Below, one piece after another: positions 42,959-58,300 of a stretch of 64,000 nucleotides of DNA. A model generated the notes under the pieces. That model worked only from the letters and a program-made list of their open reading frames with translations. It was not told the DNA's origin and ran no database searches. Origin of the DNA: Torymus aiolomorphi (lineage: Eukaryota > Arthropoda > Insecta > Hymenoptera > Torymidae); NCBI GenBank assembly GCA_036365515.1, contig CM070874.1, positions 91,284,342 to 91,348,341 on the forward strand. Direction: 5' to 3'. Positions within the stretch are counted from its first letter, which is position 1, and each line of letters begins with the position of its first letter. Position numbers and translations under genes: made by a program.

Positions 42959-45900
42959 TTAGCAGGTGGCGGCAGTTCCATTTTCTCTCTCAAGCAGCCT
43001 GTCCGAATCCGTTGACGAGGCGGTGGAATTCGGTACAGCCACCACTTGAGATAAGGCGGTGCCATTACGATTGCTCATTGGCAACTGATTCAGATGATTT
43101 TCGACGATGTGAGTGTTCCGCGCTCGTGGCCTCGACGGCTCGTACTTGTGCGGCAGGGCATATCTCAGCTTATCCCAGAACCAGGGGTCGCCCCATTTCA
43201 CGTACGTGTTCATGCTGAGGTAGGCTTTCAGCTCCGCATCCAGCTCCTCCGTGTCTCCGATCTCACCGTAGAGGACGACTATTACACGGGCTCTGCCCTC
43301 GCTCAATGCCTGTGGGGAATTCAAGATTTCGTAAGCTCCTTCTGTCAAATAATTAAACTTACACATCGCTACAAGCTAACAATTTACCTGGTTGTGCGCT
43401 GTCCGGAACTCCATTCGTCCCCAGACACTCTCGATGAAATTCGGAGATAAGACGACGATCGTTCGTCTCGATTCTTCGACTGAGCGAGCTATTTGAGCGG
43501 GTATCCATTCACCTAGACAACAAGTGTGTCAATTCGTAATAATGTAATCGTAATGAGAGAAGCGCGCGGTTAAAATTCTAGTCATCATCGATCGCAACTC
43601 ACCTGCCAGCCAATCCCGGTAATGCACACAGAGCTTGTACGGCCTCGGGCCGGACTCCAACGTGGCCACGATATCGTTACTGACGAAATCCTCGTCCTTG
43701 TGTGAGAAACTGATGAAGGCGTCGTACTGCTTGTCCTTATCCAATTCGTCCTCCGTGACGAACCACAAGCACCACTGCTTCGAGTACAGCCAGATCTTGA
43801 TCTCCTGCTGGTACCTGTAATACAGAGCCACCAGGCAGCCGATGACGAGGCCGACGAAGCCCACCAGAACGCAGCCGACGATGACGATCATGAGTGGGCC
43901 CTGGCAGAGCTCGTTTACCGTGACGGCCGACAGCTTTTGCCGCGTGTCGGCGCAGACGAGCTCGCGTAGCCCGAGCTTGGATATCTTCTTCTGGTAGACG
44001 GTGAGCAACTGGCGCGCGCCGCAGTCGCAGATCCACTTGTTCTCGTGGAGGGTGAGCTGCGTCAGCAGATTCTCGTTCGACAGGTAGTTGAGGACCTGAT
44101 CGCTCAGCCGCGCGATGCTGTTGTTGTGGAGCTCGAGGGAGCGCAGAGAGCGCGAGAAGACGTCTTCTGACACAGAGCTGATGTTGTTGCGCGACAGGTC
44201 GAGCGTCGTCACCTTGAGCAGGTCGGGACGATTGAGGGACGGAGTTTCCCGCAGTTTGTTGCCCGACAGGTTCAGCTCGACGGCCCAGTTGTGCGGGTTG
44301 CCGATGCTGCTGGGCACGCTCGTCAAACTCCTGTTCGAACAGTCGATGGATAGTGCTCCCTTGCCGGGATAGTCCCAGCAGGTGCAAGTCTCGTAGCAAG
44401 CGTCGCTCGTCACGTACGACTTGGTCATACACGAGAGGTCGGACGAATTGAGCTGCACCAGTTGGACATTGGAGAATCGCGAAGGAGATACGCATCGGGC
44501 GCCGTTGTCGAATATCTGGTACTCCTCGTAGACCCCGGCGTCCATTCTTTTCTCGTAGTAGCGGCTCAACTCGATGAATTTGCAGTCGCAGTTCAAGGTA
44601 TTGTTGCCTAAATGCACAGAGGCATTTCTGCTGTTGACATTTGGGTTTGTTTTCCTATCATTTACAACCATTTTTTCGAACCCGGTCAGATCTATTGTAT
44701 TTAATGGGTTGGACTCAAGATACAAAGCCGAGTCGGTGTTTAGCAGTTCAAAAAGATCATTGGACTGAAAAACACATAAATTGAATTATATAGTTATATA
44801 CCCATATGAAGATATAATTTTTTTCGATAAGATAGAAACAGTTCTTACATTGATACTTTTCACTTGGTTGCCATTCAAATTAAGGTATTTCAAGCCTTTG
44901 TTCAATTTCCAGTCCCAAAATATCATTGATATATTGTTGTATGCCAAGTTCATGTGAGTAATGTGGCCACAATTCACGAATTTGGACATGGAATCGGAGT
45001 TTTCCAAAGTCAGCTGATTGTATGACAAATCGATGTTCTGCAAGCTTCTTGTACGACGTGGGCACAGATCGGATCCTATTTCGATCAGATTGTTAAAGGA
45101 CATGTCCAGTGTCAAGAGATCATTCAATCCATTGAAAACCTCCCTAAAAGAATGAAAGAATCAATTGAAAATGATATAAGCGAATGCTTAAAGTCAGGGC
45201 TTATTTAGCTATAAACTCACGTGGACAGATTCCGCAAGCGGTTGTGATCGAGTAACAGTTCCTCCAAGCTCGTCCCGTCGAAGACATTATCGGGCAGCGA
45301 GTCGAGCTTGTTCAGTCGCAGGTTCAGCTGCTTGAGGTTACTCGTCGTCTGGAATATTCCGGCGGGCAGTGTCACCAAGCTATTGTTGCTCAGATCCAGT
45401 ATCGTGAGCGAGTAGGCACTGTCGAACAAATCACTTGGCAGGGACGTCAGATGGCTTTGCACTATGCTGACGGTGCTCAGACGCTTCAGGTTCTTGAAGA
45501 AACCAGGCGGCAGGGTGCGGAGGGTGCCGTTGCTGCTCTTCATTGTGAACCGCTGAAGTCGACTGTCCTCGACGCGCAGTAGCTCGGCTGGGAGTGAATC
45601 GAGCGGATTGAACGAGATGCGAAACCTCTCCAGCCTGGCGTTATTCTTGAAGGTGTCGGGCGGAAGAGTTCTCAGCTGGTTCTCGCTGATGTCGAGGATT
45701 TGGAGGCTGACCAGTGGCCCCAGAGCTCCTGACTCGAACTCCCCGATCGAGTTGTTCACCAGGTACAATTCCCGTAGATCACTCAGTCCGGCAAAATCGT
45801 TCGTCCCGATCTTGTCCAGCTTGTTATTGATGATGTAGAGGTACGTCATGCCCGGTGGTGCTTTGTAGAACTTTTTGAAAAAGTTTTCAGGGATTCTTTT

Positions 45901-46374
45901 CAGATCCGTCTCTTCGATTCTCATCTCGTTGAGAGTCAAATCGTACAGGAGCTCCGCGTTCCCTAGGCCCACGAGGCTCCTGTTGATGCCCAGCTTGTTT
46001 AGCCTCTTGAAGCCTCCGAGACTCTGCTTGCTGAACCACGAGCGCGACTCTACAAACTGTAGCTCCAACTTTTGGGGATCCCAGAGTTTCACCAAGGCCT
46101 GCGTCACTTTCGCCAGGCTGACGTCCTCAGGGAAGGTACAGTTGCGGAAGATCAGAGAATCGACCGTAGCATTGAGCATGCCGTGGCTATTGGCGGAGAA
46201 ACTAGACCAAGCCTTGTCGCTCCGACAGGTCAGCTCGATCTTCTCCCAGTCGCTGCAGGCGATTACATAATCCTCCGTGGAGATCGACTCTGAGAGACAG
46301 GTTTTCGCCGTGATCGAGACCGCGAGGCTCAAGGCCAAGAGCAGCAGGCCCGTCAACATTGTCAGCGGCGTCAT
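42959..46374 (-). CDS. Tl: Toll-1-type receptor, copy A
   Basis: Type I receptor for Spaetzle-like ligands that signals through MyD88/Tube/Pelle to Rel factors. Coding exons on minus: 46374-45221, 45143-44849, 44764-43603, 43512-43388, 43309-42959. They total 3087 nt, or 1028 aa. A signal peptide (1-23) is followed by an N-terminal Cys region, about 15 LRRs, a first LRR C-flank (LNCDCKF), a Cys N-flank ([11 protein letters not shown]), more LRRs, a second C-flank ([11 protein letters not shown]), a membrane helix ([20 protein letters not shown]) and a TIR domain. The TIR has box 1 YDAFISFSH, box 2 HYRDWLAGE and box 3 [13 protein letters not shown]. The multi-Cys ectodomain and multi-exon layout fit the Toll-1 clade, not the intronless long Tolls. 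An acceptor 16 nt upstream of the ATG (CCAG at 46390) indicates a 5' UTR intron. Confidence 0.93.
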
Positions 46375-48643
46375 TGTCGATCAGTCAACCTGGAATTCAA
46401 AATATCAATTATTTAAATGTTTTCTATAAGTTTTTTTTTCTTTTTTATAAAGCAATAGGGGATTTTTTTATACAAAGCTCCGAATTTCAAATATTGTTTT
46501 TGAAACCGTAAGATTTCCCTCTTTTGACAGAAAAATAATCTAATTTTGATTGCCTTAAAAAATAACGAGGTCACGTCGACAGATTCTCATTCAAAGATTT
46601 ACATCCCCATAAAACTCGGCGAATGGGAATAATTTGCATTTAAATTAAATCCCCATAAAGCTATTTTTGTACACGGAAATCTTATACAACCTTTTTTCAC
46701 AACTGAGCAAAGATTATGCCCTGCATTATTATATAAATTAAAGAATTATAAAACGTGTTTGACCATTTTATCCTGATCATACTCTCATTCAATAAAAAAC
46801 AGATAGCCCCTATGAAATATTCATCCAATAACTCCTTCATTAATCGTCAGTCAAAAAGATGATCTATTACAATCAAAAGGTCAACTAAAAAATAAGGCAC
46901 GAATTCAATTATCCGTCAGATATCTTTGACATTGATAAATTCTTTCACTCAGTTTTTATTATTTACGACAATGAATAACCCAATAAAAAAATTTCGATTT
47001 TCGACGTACCTTCTTTTTATTTGATTGAACTTTTTATATAACGAAAAACGTTTTTATTATACCCAACAAAAAAATATATATTACTAGCCTTTGAAGAAAT
47101 GGTTTTATATACGCTTCTTGCTTTTCACTTGAACAAGAAAATTTTCGTTCTAAATTGCTCACGTATACATAACTTAGTACGGTCACCCTTCCGGAGGGAA
47201 CCCTTAAAAACTCTCCCCAACTGAATATTTCACAATAGCTCCACACCTTATCTTCGAAAATTAACTTGAATTCGCACTCCTCTGCCCCCCCCCCCCAACC
47301 TTATTTCCAAAAGTGCGCGATAATCGCTTACTTTCTTAATCGCTATCATTTAATCACAGCGAGAACGTAATACATACAGTACGAGAATAAAAAAGAATTT
47401 GCGGGAAAAGTCGACATGCAAAAGACAGTTTTGTCTCTCGATGCGCGTGTACAATCCCTATATATATTACCGTCGACGCACGCGCGCCTCTCGCAGTCTC
47501 GCTCCGCATTTCGGGATCACTGTGTATAACACGAGGTCTAGCCGGCGACTCAAGGTCGCGGCGAGAGAGCACGCCGACTTTTTTCGGCGCCGGCGAGAAA
47601 GAGTCGCGTATCAACGCCTCGTGCGTGCGCCCCGCGGGCCGACTGTTCGATATTTTTCGTGCGCGTGAGCGCTGCGCGGGATCGAGAGCGGCAAGTGTTA
47701 TACGTGTGTATGTGGGAAGCCACCGCCTATATATTATATATTACGTCGTCTACGCGCCTAACAGCGCGCACACGTGCTCGATCCAACTTTTGGCAGCGAG
47801 TATGATGCACTCTGCTCCCGACTATTTCTTCTGGGCTTTTAGTTTTATTTGCTTTTCATCGAAACCGATCGTACGCGAGTCGCTCTATATCGAATATATT
47901 TCGGCGTCTATTTGCATATATATATATATATATATAGGCGAGGTTTTTTAGACCCCACGAACTGGCACGCGCGAATCGCATAATTAAGAGGCACGAATTA
48001 CTGATGATTGAAGAGACGTTATTATAAGACGTTATGTCTATAAAAGTGTCCGATGGACTCGTGTAATCTTAATAACATCACACTTCTGCGTGAACCTCTT
48101 ACGCTCGCATTAATTTATAGCGACGTTCGTGCAACGGTGTGGTTGGAATATTAAGTGCTTCACTGAAGACCTCAGCCAATTCAATCTATTAGGAAAAAAG
48201 AAACGTACTCGGAGAAGTGACCGAGCGTTTTTCGCAAAGTTGCAAAGTTTCTCGTATGTACAGTGAGTAATTTACTATAATCGAGTCACTCCAGATGTCT
48301 AACGGATAAAATTCACGAGGCTTCTTCAAGGCGAATATCTCGCCAGTGATAAATAAATAAAAAGGTTAAAAGGGAGCATGCGGGTAAATTTGCATTTTTT
48401 TCTTGGTAATCGCACGTTAAACAGTATAATTATGCATATATTAAGCACTGCGCAGAGCAGCCTGCTTTTTTATTTACGGTACTTTGAGAAAAGTCTGATA
48501 ATTCTCTCTGCACGAGTTTCGGAAATTTTGTACTTGTCATGTTTGTATGATGAAGATAATAAATATAAGCATCAAAACATATATAAAAATAAACATTTTC
48601 AAGTAATCAACTCTGTAAAAATGAACTGGTACAAATAAACTTA

Positions 48644-48781
48644 CACAGTGATAAGTGAAAAAAATTGACTAATTATTTAGTTAATATTCACTTACTGAAG
48701 TAGTGGAATAAAATTTTCACTGCGTAATAAGTGAATATTCACTAAAGAATTAGTCAATTTTTTCACTTATTCGGAGCAGTG
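48644..48781. mobile_element. Small fold-back (MITE-like) element, 138 bp
   Basis: cacagtgataagtgaaaaaa...attgactaatt on the left pairs with aattagtcaattttttcac...gagcagtg on the right; a central gaatattcac palindrome is also present. No clear target duplication. Confidence 0.65.
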
Positions 48782-51700
48782 AACGACTTTTCACATATTC
48801 ATTTTGAGAGAGAAGCGTTAATGGAACATCCATAAAAATTATAAATACTCTTAAGCAAAGAAAGTTTTTAACGATGCCAATAAACTGTGAAATTTTCATG
48901 AACCTCGATCCTCAGTCGACACATATTTACGCATGCACACACATTCGTAATCGACGTAAACTTCCGGACTATCGAAAATTCCCGCTTGCACAATCAGAAT
49001 TTTACAACTGCCAGTATTATAACTCGACGGCCATTCCAATATCGTTTTCCTCTGAGCTATAAGCCTGACGAACTAGTCTGACATCGCGCAGAGATAACGA
49101 GTATCTCCCGCACGTGCGTATATCATTCGCGCGCTCGGAGAAAGTGTCTTATCGCTGCGCGCATGGCAGATTTTTTTTTTCTCTTTGCGAATGAAGTCGA
49201 CGACGTAATCCACGCGAAATGGGAACTGGAGTGGGGCACCGGGGAATGCTAATAAGGCCCGCATGGGCTGCTACAGAGGAAAGTATGAAAAATTACTAGT
49301 TCCACTTTGACGTTTAGGGTAGAAAATGACTGTTCGATGTAGCAAAATGAGATGTATGAATTGATATGCTGGCACAGGCTTCAAAAACGACGAAAATTAT
49401 ACTACACCCTTATATAACCGGTATAATTGTACAAATTTCAGTTTAACTTTTTGATGTAAACAAAATATCAATATGTGCAAGAAAAACAAATTTCCTTGCC
49501 GATAACATGCATTGAATATAATAATTTTCGATAAATATAGTAATACATTACAATCAGTCACATATCCCTCAACTATTATTTTTTAACTTTAAAATAAAGA
49601 TTAAATACAACAAAAGCAGTAATAAGAATTTTCAAGATACCTTTGTAGGCGAATTTCTGTAAAAACATTCCAAAGGTTTTTATTTTTTAGCTTCATTTTT
49701 TACAACTTTTAGTCTTTAGTCTATCCTTCCTCTCGTAACATTTACTAATACAATAAGCCGTGCGTCATTTAAGTTAGTAAAATAATAGATTACGTATAAA
49801 TTGTGCATAAATTTTTTTTATGGTAAGATGTTAAAAAATATGGCAATATTTCTATTTTGCTTAATAAACTCGTATTCAATAAAAATGACTTGATTAAGAG
49901 CATTTGGCAGATATATGACCTACATAAGTAATGTATTTAACGGAAAGATTAAGGAAGGAAGGGTAAACAAAGGGGACAAAATGACAAGTTGCACTACCGC
50001 TTGTGCAGGCGTTATGGGCGGGAATCTATTTCCGGCTACGCAGCGCGTTGTTCGTATAGAGTAAGTATAAGAGCCACGCAACTATGGTGTCTTTTATGCG
50101 GCGCCGCCGCCGCTTCAACGGTGAATGCTAGGTAATCGGAGAAGCTGATACATTTTTCCAGAGGTTATTTGTCACTGAATGAAAATAGGGAGAAAAGATT
50201 GCCTTCCATTCGAATGAATTTCATTTTATTTTCTTTTATTTTAAAGAGAGTAGATTGCGATATAATAAAGTCTATTTTTATCAGTACTATATTAGTCGCC
50301 CTACCATTATTTATTTTGATTAGGCTATCATCGCGATATGGGGTGGATACTCAATGTTAAATTAAACTACAACAAATTTTTCAACTTCAAGATTTAATTA
50401 TCATTCAGTGTCAAAATTTAGGTCACTAATAAAAAAACAATTTCACGTTTACTTTTTATAATAATAAGTCAGTTATTTTCAAAATATAAGCGTATACAAA
50501 TCCTTCGACTGATTTTTATAAATTGAAAATTCCGAAACTCTACGTCATGTTTCACTTTTTAAAAATATGAAATATAAAAAAAAAAAGAAAAAGTAGACAG
50601 ATGAATCGAAGCCCGAAATTTACAAAAGCAGACTTACCGGCGACAAAAGCCAAGTGTCAGTCAATCCTTCGAAAACCCAAACAAAGATCCATCTTATTCC
50701 GCTAACTCGTCGTCCCAATTTCAATGACCGCCGTTCGCGTTCGACTCTCTCGCGAGCACTTGGCTGGCCAAACACCGGACGCGCATGTAAATACTCTCCT
50801 CTCGTTCCTCCACGTCTCGCCGGTGCTTAGCATACGTCTCGCGGGGACTTTTCGTGAGGCGTGAACTATCCGTTCGTGTTGTCAAATCGCCTGCACCACG
50901 AGTTGCACATTTTATCGCGCGATAAGCTTTCGATTTCCCGATTTACGCACGCGCGCGCGCGTAAATCTTCTTCCTTCGATGATGGATGTTGTTTATCGAG
51001 CAAACGCAAAATACGCGACTGTCACGAGTACGTCAGTGATATATAGGTATATCGGGAATATACGAAACGTTGGTGCGACGACTGGTATCTCGGATTCTAA
51101 TTGCTTATCTCAGTTTCGACACTCTGTGGGAGATTACGCGTCTAGGGCGTCACGGATACATCTTTTTTTGCTGTTTTGGTGGGAAAATCGACGCGGAAAA
51201 TATACAAATAGATCGTCAGCGTGATGAGAAATCGCGCTGAAAATTTTTTGTTTTTTCAACGACTGTGGTATAATACCACTGGGAGCATCGCGCAGCGCGG
51301 TGCTACATATCAATGCAAATTTTAGCGATGCGATCGGAATGAATTTTTATGAGATAAGAGAGGGAGCAGGGCGGACGAATGTTTTAGGAATTCGATTAGG
51401 GGTCAATGACGAAAGATTGATCTCGCGGCGCGTTCCTATATACATATATGTATTCCCCGTTCGCGGAGTGCGCGAAAGTTTGTTTGTCGTGTGAGTCACA
51501 AGTTTTTACACTCACTCCGTGGGATTCATTTCTTTGTGTACCATTAACCCCTTCGAGAGGCCGCGCTATTTTCGGAGCTTTTTTACCGAGTTCCCGGGAT
51601 ATTGTAAAGAAATGTTTTATGAATAAAATAAGAAGTGAAAAATAACGTTAAATGAAAAGAAATCGTCAAGATTTTGAAAAATTGTAACTGTCGAGATAGT

Positions 51701-54125
51701 TCTTTATATTTAAAGAAATATCGTGGAATTATCCAACGACCCATTATATGAATAATAAAAATATTATCACTGGAGAGCAGCTTCTGCTTATTTCGCGATA
51801 GGAACAGATGTGCAAATTACGAATCGAAATTCCACTCAAATAAAATTGAAGTGTTGATTCAATATAAAAAGAAGCGATCGGGATTTTCAGCTTCGCTGTG
51901 AAAACATATAAATTTCATAAAGGTTGGTCGAATATAATTCCAGATAAGAATAAATATGATATATTTTATCTTAATTTATCCAACGAGATGGGAAATTCTA
52001 GGGTCAAACAATGAAAGCCTTGAAGTCTCGTCATTTAAAATAAAGCAGAGCGTTAAATTAACGATCGGCATTTGGATGATGCGAAAGTCTGATAGCAAAA
52101 CCAAATCCTTGCATACTTATGCGTGAAATGAAATACGAAGCGAAATCTTGAAGAGAAGGAAAAAAAAGGTACAAGATGCGTGATGGCCAGCACCGTTCTA
52201 ACGAGCGATTTGTAACTATATAGGTTTAATCGGAGTCCACAGTGTGTTCTTCGTTCTTCGCGAATGTCTCGTAGCCGCAGCACAGCCGTAAACAACAAAT
52301 CCTTGAAAATTTATCAAAAGCACATTCCGTCACTCTAGCGAGCTCTGCAGATATCGTCTCCGATTTTTGTTTCGGACTGCGCGTAGATTACACACGCAGG
52401 CGAACCATAATGAGAGAAACCGACCTCGTCGTCGCGCAAAAAAAACTATATCCCGCGCCTTTGGCGAGTGTTATTTATAGGCAGCCGCCCATCCGCCACA
52501 GACAAACTTCTCTTCAAATCCAAAAGCGTAATACAGCGGCGGCGACGGAGACGACGAACAAAATTTTCGCCACCCGGTACCTACTTATTTACGGGCGCGA
52601 AAAAACGATTCATTGATCTCGAGAACGGGTCACGCACGCAAACACGCACTATATATATATGACGTCGATTAACGCCGACTCCCTCTTGCGCTTCTTACTT
52701 ATATACAATTGTATCTACTTTTCGAGCGTACGTACAATTACAAAGAAAAAAGCATGCCACTCGTGTGAACGACCTCTCGTTGCGATCTCACTCTATATAC
52801 TTACACTTTAAAATAGCGCAAGCTCATGCGCGCACAACTACACGTGAACGTACCCATAGATCGTCACTTTTTTAACACAGTAATTACAACGATAACGCAG
52901 GCCGCTCGTGTGGGGATAGCATCGTGGCGGGGTGCAGGCACACACGCGGGCGCGCGATCGACGACAACGTGGCTGCTGTTCGGCACCGACTGAGCGAGCG
53001 AAGCCACCGCGCGGACGCCGGCGCGCGCCGCGTAAGTGTATACCTATATATAAGCAGCTGAGCCGAGGAGGGAGAGATGCCATTCTTACTTGCGCTGGTA
53101 GAAAAGGACGGAGAAATACGCCTCGTGGGGAATCCACTGTAGGCCTTAATGTACCAAAGATCCCGACCAATCTCTTCCCTAGCCTTCCCCTCCGCTCCTC
53201 TCACTCTCTTATACCTACCGTATCATCTCTTGCGTCTTGGTAGGTATTTTTGGGGACCGAGCGCGCAATAGTTGGATTTTTTCGGGACCTATAGCTGCGG
53301 GAATAGTATACGCGCTTAGAGGGAAATTTAGATGATATAGTTACGTATAGGTGAAGTGGGCGTGGAATTTTTTTTTTCTTGAGATTGGAAGCTCGAGTTT
53401 TCATTTATGACAGCAACTAATTTACTCGTTCATATAATAAGGGATTTAAACTATATAAAACTTTGTTGTTTGGATTTTTGTTGTTCGATTGAGATATCGT
53501 TCGGATTTTTCAGAACTAGAATCGAAAACTTTAATATAACTTTTATCGTTTTAATTGTCAAAACTCTTGACGCGGCATTCAACTGGGAGTTTTATTTTAT
53601 CGTTTTTGAGGAATAAATATTTTTTACAATACACGTGGAGTTGTTTTCTTTGCTTGGCAACAATACCAGGCAACTCAATGAGGACACATGAACATATTTA
53701 TAGATCTCTTTCAAATTTGTAAAAAATATCTATCGAATTACAAAATATACATGCGGTCGTTTATTTAACGTCATCACTATAGTAAACTTCGAAAAATACC
53801 GTCTGGAACCTGTCTCTAAAACTTTTCAAGTTCTGTTTACACTTTCTTAATAAAGAACGTTAAAAAAGTGAAATGTTCCCTTTATTCGTTGATAATACTT
53901 ATTAAACTAATCAACATAAAGATATTGAAATCACGAATTATCGCATTGGTTTTTTTATTTTTCGAAATCGGAATAAATTTAAGAAGTCTGTTTTCGAGAG
54001 CTTTATATATTAATTTATTTTATATGTGTAGATATAGCTGATTAATCGATGAATTGAGTTACAAAATATATACAATTACAATATTTTAAAATTTTTTATG
54101 CACTAAAATTAAAAGCAACAAATTC

Positions 54126-54274
<149 letters not shown>

Positions 54275-55345
54275 CATCCTTCAAAATCTATTACATTTAT
54301 TAAAACAAAGTCTTAGTGCAAAGCTTTAGAAAAGAAAAAAAGTTATAATATAAGATTAATATATCACATCAATCAATGAATTTAATTAAAACCTATAAAC
54401 ATTCGCGGTTTCAAATGTATAGATCGCACACTCATACTCGTATATTTCATATACAAATATATTTACAAACAGTTCTTTAAAATAAATGCGATTATTTATA
54501 AAGCTAGTTTACGCAGTAATTCTATATTCTAATAGTATTGGATAGTTATATACAATTTAAACGGGAATGAGCAATTAAATTAAAATAGTACATAATCTAT
54601 AATTATATAATACTTTCGTATGCATACAGTTCTAAATGTATACTTGATAGATATCTGAATATCAGAAATTCACAAATAAAACCATAATGAAATCTTCTTT
54701 ATATATAGTGCACTTTTAAATTCAGCATAAAAATCTAGTATAAAAATATTTCCAATACTTATTAGTTTGTACCCTAAATGGAAGTGAACACTTTTTTCTT
54801 AAAATCAGTATATACTTCTGTTAACTAATTATCTTCGAGATAATTATCTTTATGTACTAAAATTTTGAATTCTTTTCGAGATCTAAAACTTATTCACGTA
54901 ATATTTGTGAAATATACTTATTTAAATATGGTGGAAACTTATTGGATACTTGGTAAAATCAATAATTTTAGTTGAATAGATTAATGTACGTACATAAACG
55001 GCTGTTAAATCTATATAAATGCAATAAAAAATTCAAAGTTTACAGGTGTTTCCTGAGATATTCTATGATTTTTTATATGGTTATAATTGCTCACCATAAA
55101 TAATGTCGCATATTCTTATTACATATTAATGAACGCCACTGTTGAACATAGAAATATTGTCCTATTATTTATAATTATATATTTTTAAGATCTTTGTAAT
55201 GACAGATTTTAAATACCAGACTTCACTCTGACCGTTTAAAGACATTCGAAACTTAACTACTAAAATCACTAACTATTTGAAATACAAAATTTAAATTCTG
55301 TTTTTAATAAAACGACCACTTCCACTCTTCTTAATAATAAGAAAA

Positions 55346-58300
55346 CTAACACGAACCTAGAGTTCTGCAATTTTCTTCATGCTTGACAAGAGAAGGAGAA
55401 ATGAAGCTCGGTAAGGGTATACTTTCGGGCTTTCCTACAGGCTGCTGAGTAATGTAGTTCTCGACGATCGAAATATTTCCTGTCTTACGTCTCGACGCTT
55501 CGTAAGTCCTATGTGGAAGGGCATACCTAAGCTTATCCCAGAACCATGGATCACCCCACTTGACATATGTGTTCATGCTGAGGTAGGCCTTGAGCTCAGG
55601 ATCCAAGTCTTCTGTGTTCCCAATGTCGCCGTAAAGAATGACTATGACCCGGGCTCGACCCTCGCTTAAAGCCTAAAAAGTTCAAAAGTGTTGTCATTAA
55701 TTTTTTGCTTGATATATTTATTTATTTATTTAAGACCAGAAAATTACATAGTAATCCTACATAGGTAAAAACATTTACCTGAGCGTAGGACTGGTATATT
55801 CCTTACAAAATAACTTACATACTAACTTATATACTAAAATTCACATAATTGCTTCATTAAACTTTTTCGAAACTTAACAGATAAATTAGTTGCAGTATAT
55901 ACAATTGCAGCAATGGATGAAAATCGTAATTTTGTTTTCATTTACAGAGATATTACCTACTGCTGAGTAACATAAATTATCTATATTTGGATACTCAATT
56001 TTTAAGTTTTCTTTTGATTGTATTGTGGCTATTTGTTAGGTTCTTTAGGTCCAAAGGCAAAGAATTATATGTTCTAACCGCTATTGAATAGGCAGTCCTT
56101 GTTGCTGATCATCTTATCGTGTTTGCGTATTTGTATACTTTTTTTCCTTGTATTGATTTTTTGATTCAGAAATATATTTTTTAGTTCCTCGTAATGGTAC
56201 GTAAGTGATTCATAAATGAATAATTGTTCAATATTCAATAGACGTCCATCAGTAACGAAAGTATTTTTATAAATATATTATTATTAAAATTCTGTTTTGA
56301 AGATTTGTAGTGGTCTTAAACTATTCACGTATGAACCACCCCAGGCTATTATCCCATAAATTATTATATTATTGAAAAATATGTAATATAGTATCAACAG
56401 AGTCTTTAATTGCATTATCTTTGCCATTTTGAAGAAAATGAAAAGTAAATATTTGGTTTTTTAATAATGCCTCTATAGGTTTGTCCCATTTTACATTATA
56501 ATCAATAGTAATTTCTAAATATTTATAGCTCTCTACTCTTTCTATATATTTATCACATATCTTTATTTTTAGTTTCTCTGGAACACTATATTAGTAATTG
56601 CCAAAAGTCATATAAACTGTTTTCTCTACATTTAAAGATAATTTATTTAGTGCTAACCATTTACTAACATAATCTAACAATCTGTTCATCTCTTCCTGCG
56701 AATTTTTCCACGTATCTTCCGCTGATATAATTGCTGTGTATCAGCATATAACATCACTGCCCCAGCTGGGAGGTTATTTAAGAGATCATTTACATATAAG
56801 ATAAACAGTAGGGGTCCTAGAATAGTACCTTGCGGTACACCTGTAGTTACCCTACAATTTGTTGCCTATCCGTCAGATAGCTTTTTAATAAATTTAGTGC
56901 ATTGCCTCTTAATCCATAGTTATACAGTTTATCTAATAAAATTTAAGGTGATGTGAAACCCTAATTTCAATATTTTTTAAATCAACATTCAAACGTTTAT
57001 TTGGAAAAAGACGGTTATCAAGCGCTCCATACACGTAAACACTGTATTCAGAAAATTTTTTGAGTGATTCTATTAGCATTTTTGTGAGCTATGCTCGTTT
57101 GAAAAGTAGGTCAATTGCAGATTCCTACTTACCGACAGTGCGGTTTTTATTTAATTAAATAAATTCTCATCATTTTTTTGGAAAAACACGTTTGTCAATA
57201 AGCCCTCCGTATATGTAAATACAATACTCAGATTTTTTTTTTGGATGATTCTATTGGTATTTTCGTGAGATGTACTCGTTTGAAAAATAACGTCGGTACT
57301 CACATCCCCTTATGTTACTTATATTATCTACCCCACCAGCTTTATCCTTCATATTTTTAATAATTGTGTCTATTTCACAAACATTAGTAGGTTTTAGAGA
57401 AATAGTTTTAGAATTCATGGGAGGCAAAGTTATTTGTTCTCCTGTAGGGTTTTTGATGTTTTGGCTAAGTTTTTTTCCGATTTTGCTAAAATAAGAGTTC
57501 ATAAGATTAGCCATTTCTTTTGGATTATTTATTTTTCTATTGTATTCATCTTTAATATAATCAATTTTCTTGTCCTGTTTCTTTTTTCTATTTAGTTTTT
57601 CATTTATAAAATTCCACAATTGTTTAGTATTTTGTTGGCATGAATCAATTTTTCTTTTATCAAAGTTAAGTTTGGTTAATGTATATTAAAAAATAAAGCC
57701 TGAAACGAAATTGAAGTTTACCCGACTATGTGCTGTTCGAAATTCCATCCTTCCCCACACACTTTCAAGAAAGTTTGGAGACAATACGACGATCGTACGT
57801 CTGGAATCTTCAACTGATCGAGCAATTTGTGCTGGTATCCATTCACCTGTAATGAGGAATAATTATTTTTTAATTAAAATTTTCTTTTTAATAAAGAAAT
57901 GATTTTAATTTCTTCATTTAAATTATTCGGAAATCATACAACTCACCTGCCAACCAATCTCGATAATGCAAACAGAGCTTATAGGGCCGGGGGCCATCCT
58001 CTAGGTTAGTTACAATTTCTTTAATAACAAAGTCCTCGTCCTTGTGCGAGAAACTGATAAATGCATCGTACTGCTTATCCTTATCTAATTCGTCTTCGGT
58101 AACAAACCACAAACACCACTGCTTTGAGTATAGCCAGATCTTGATTTGCTTTTGATATCTATAGTACAAAGCCACTAAACTGCCTATAACCAGTCCAAAA
58201 AAGGCTAATACAGAACTTATTGACACTATTAGGAGTACAGTATCTTTGCACAGTTCGTTTACTGTCATCACGGAAAAGGGACGCTTAGTTCGGTAGCACA

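Noticed and set aside
43737..44495. 252-aa ORF antisense-frame within Toll copy A
   Set aside because: Alternative frame of the GC-rich Toll exon 3; Arg/Gln-rich nonsense, while the main frame shows LRR, TM and TIR motifs.
48976..48987. Rel/NF-kB-like site between the Toll genes (GGGAATTTTC)
   Set aside because: One imperfect decamer in 9 kb of AT-rich DNA is expected by chance; not listed as a site.
52838..53243. Overlapping 100-aa ORFs on both strands
   Set aside because: GC-rich non-coding patch; Arg/Pro-rich in every frame, as expected by chance in promoter-like DNA.
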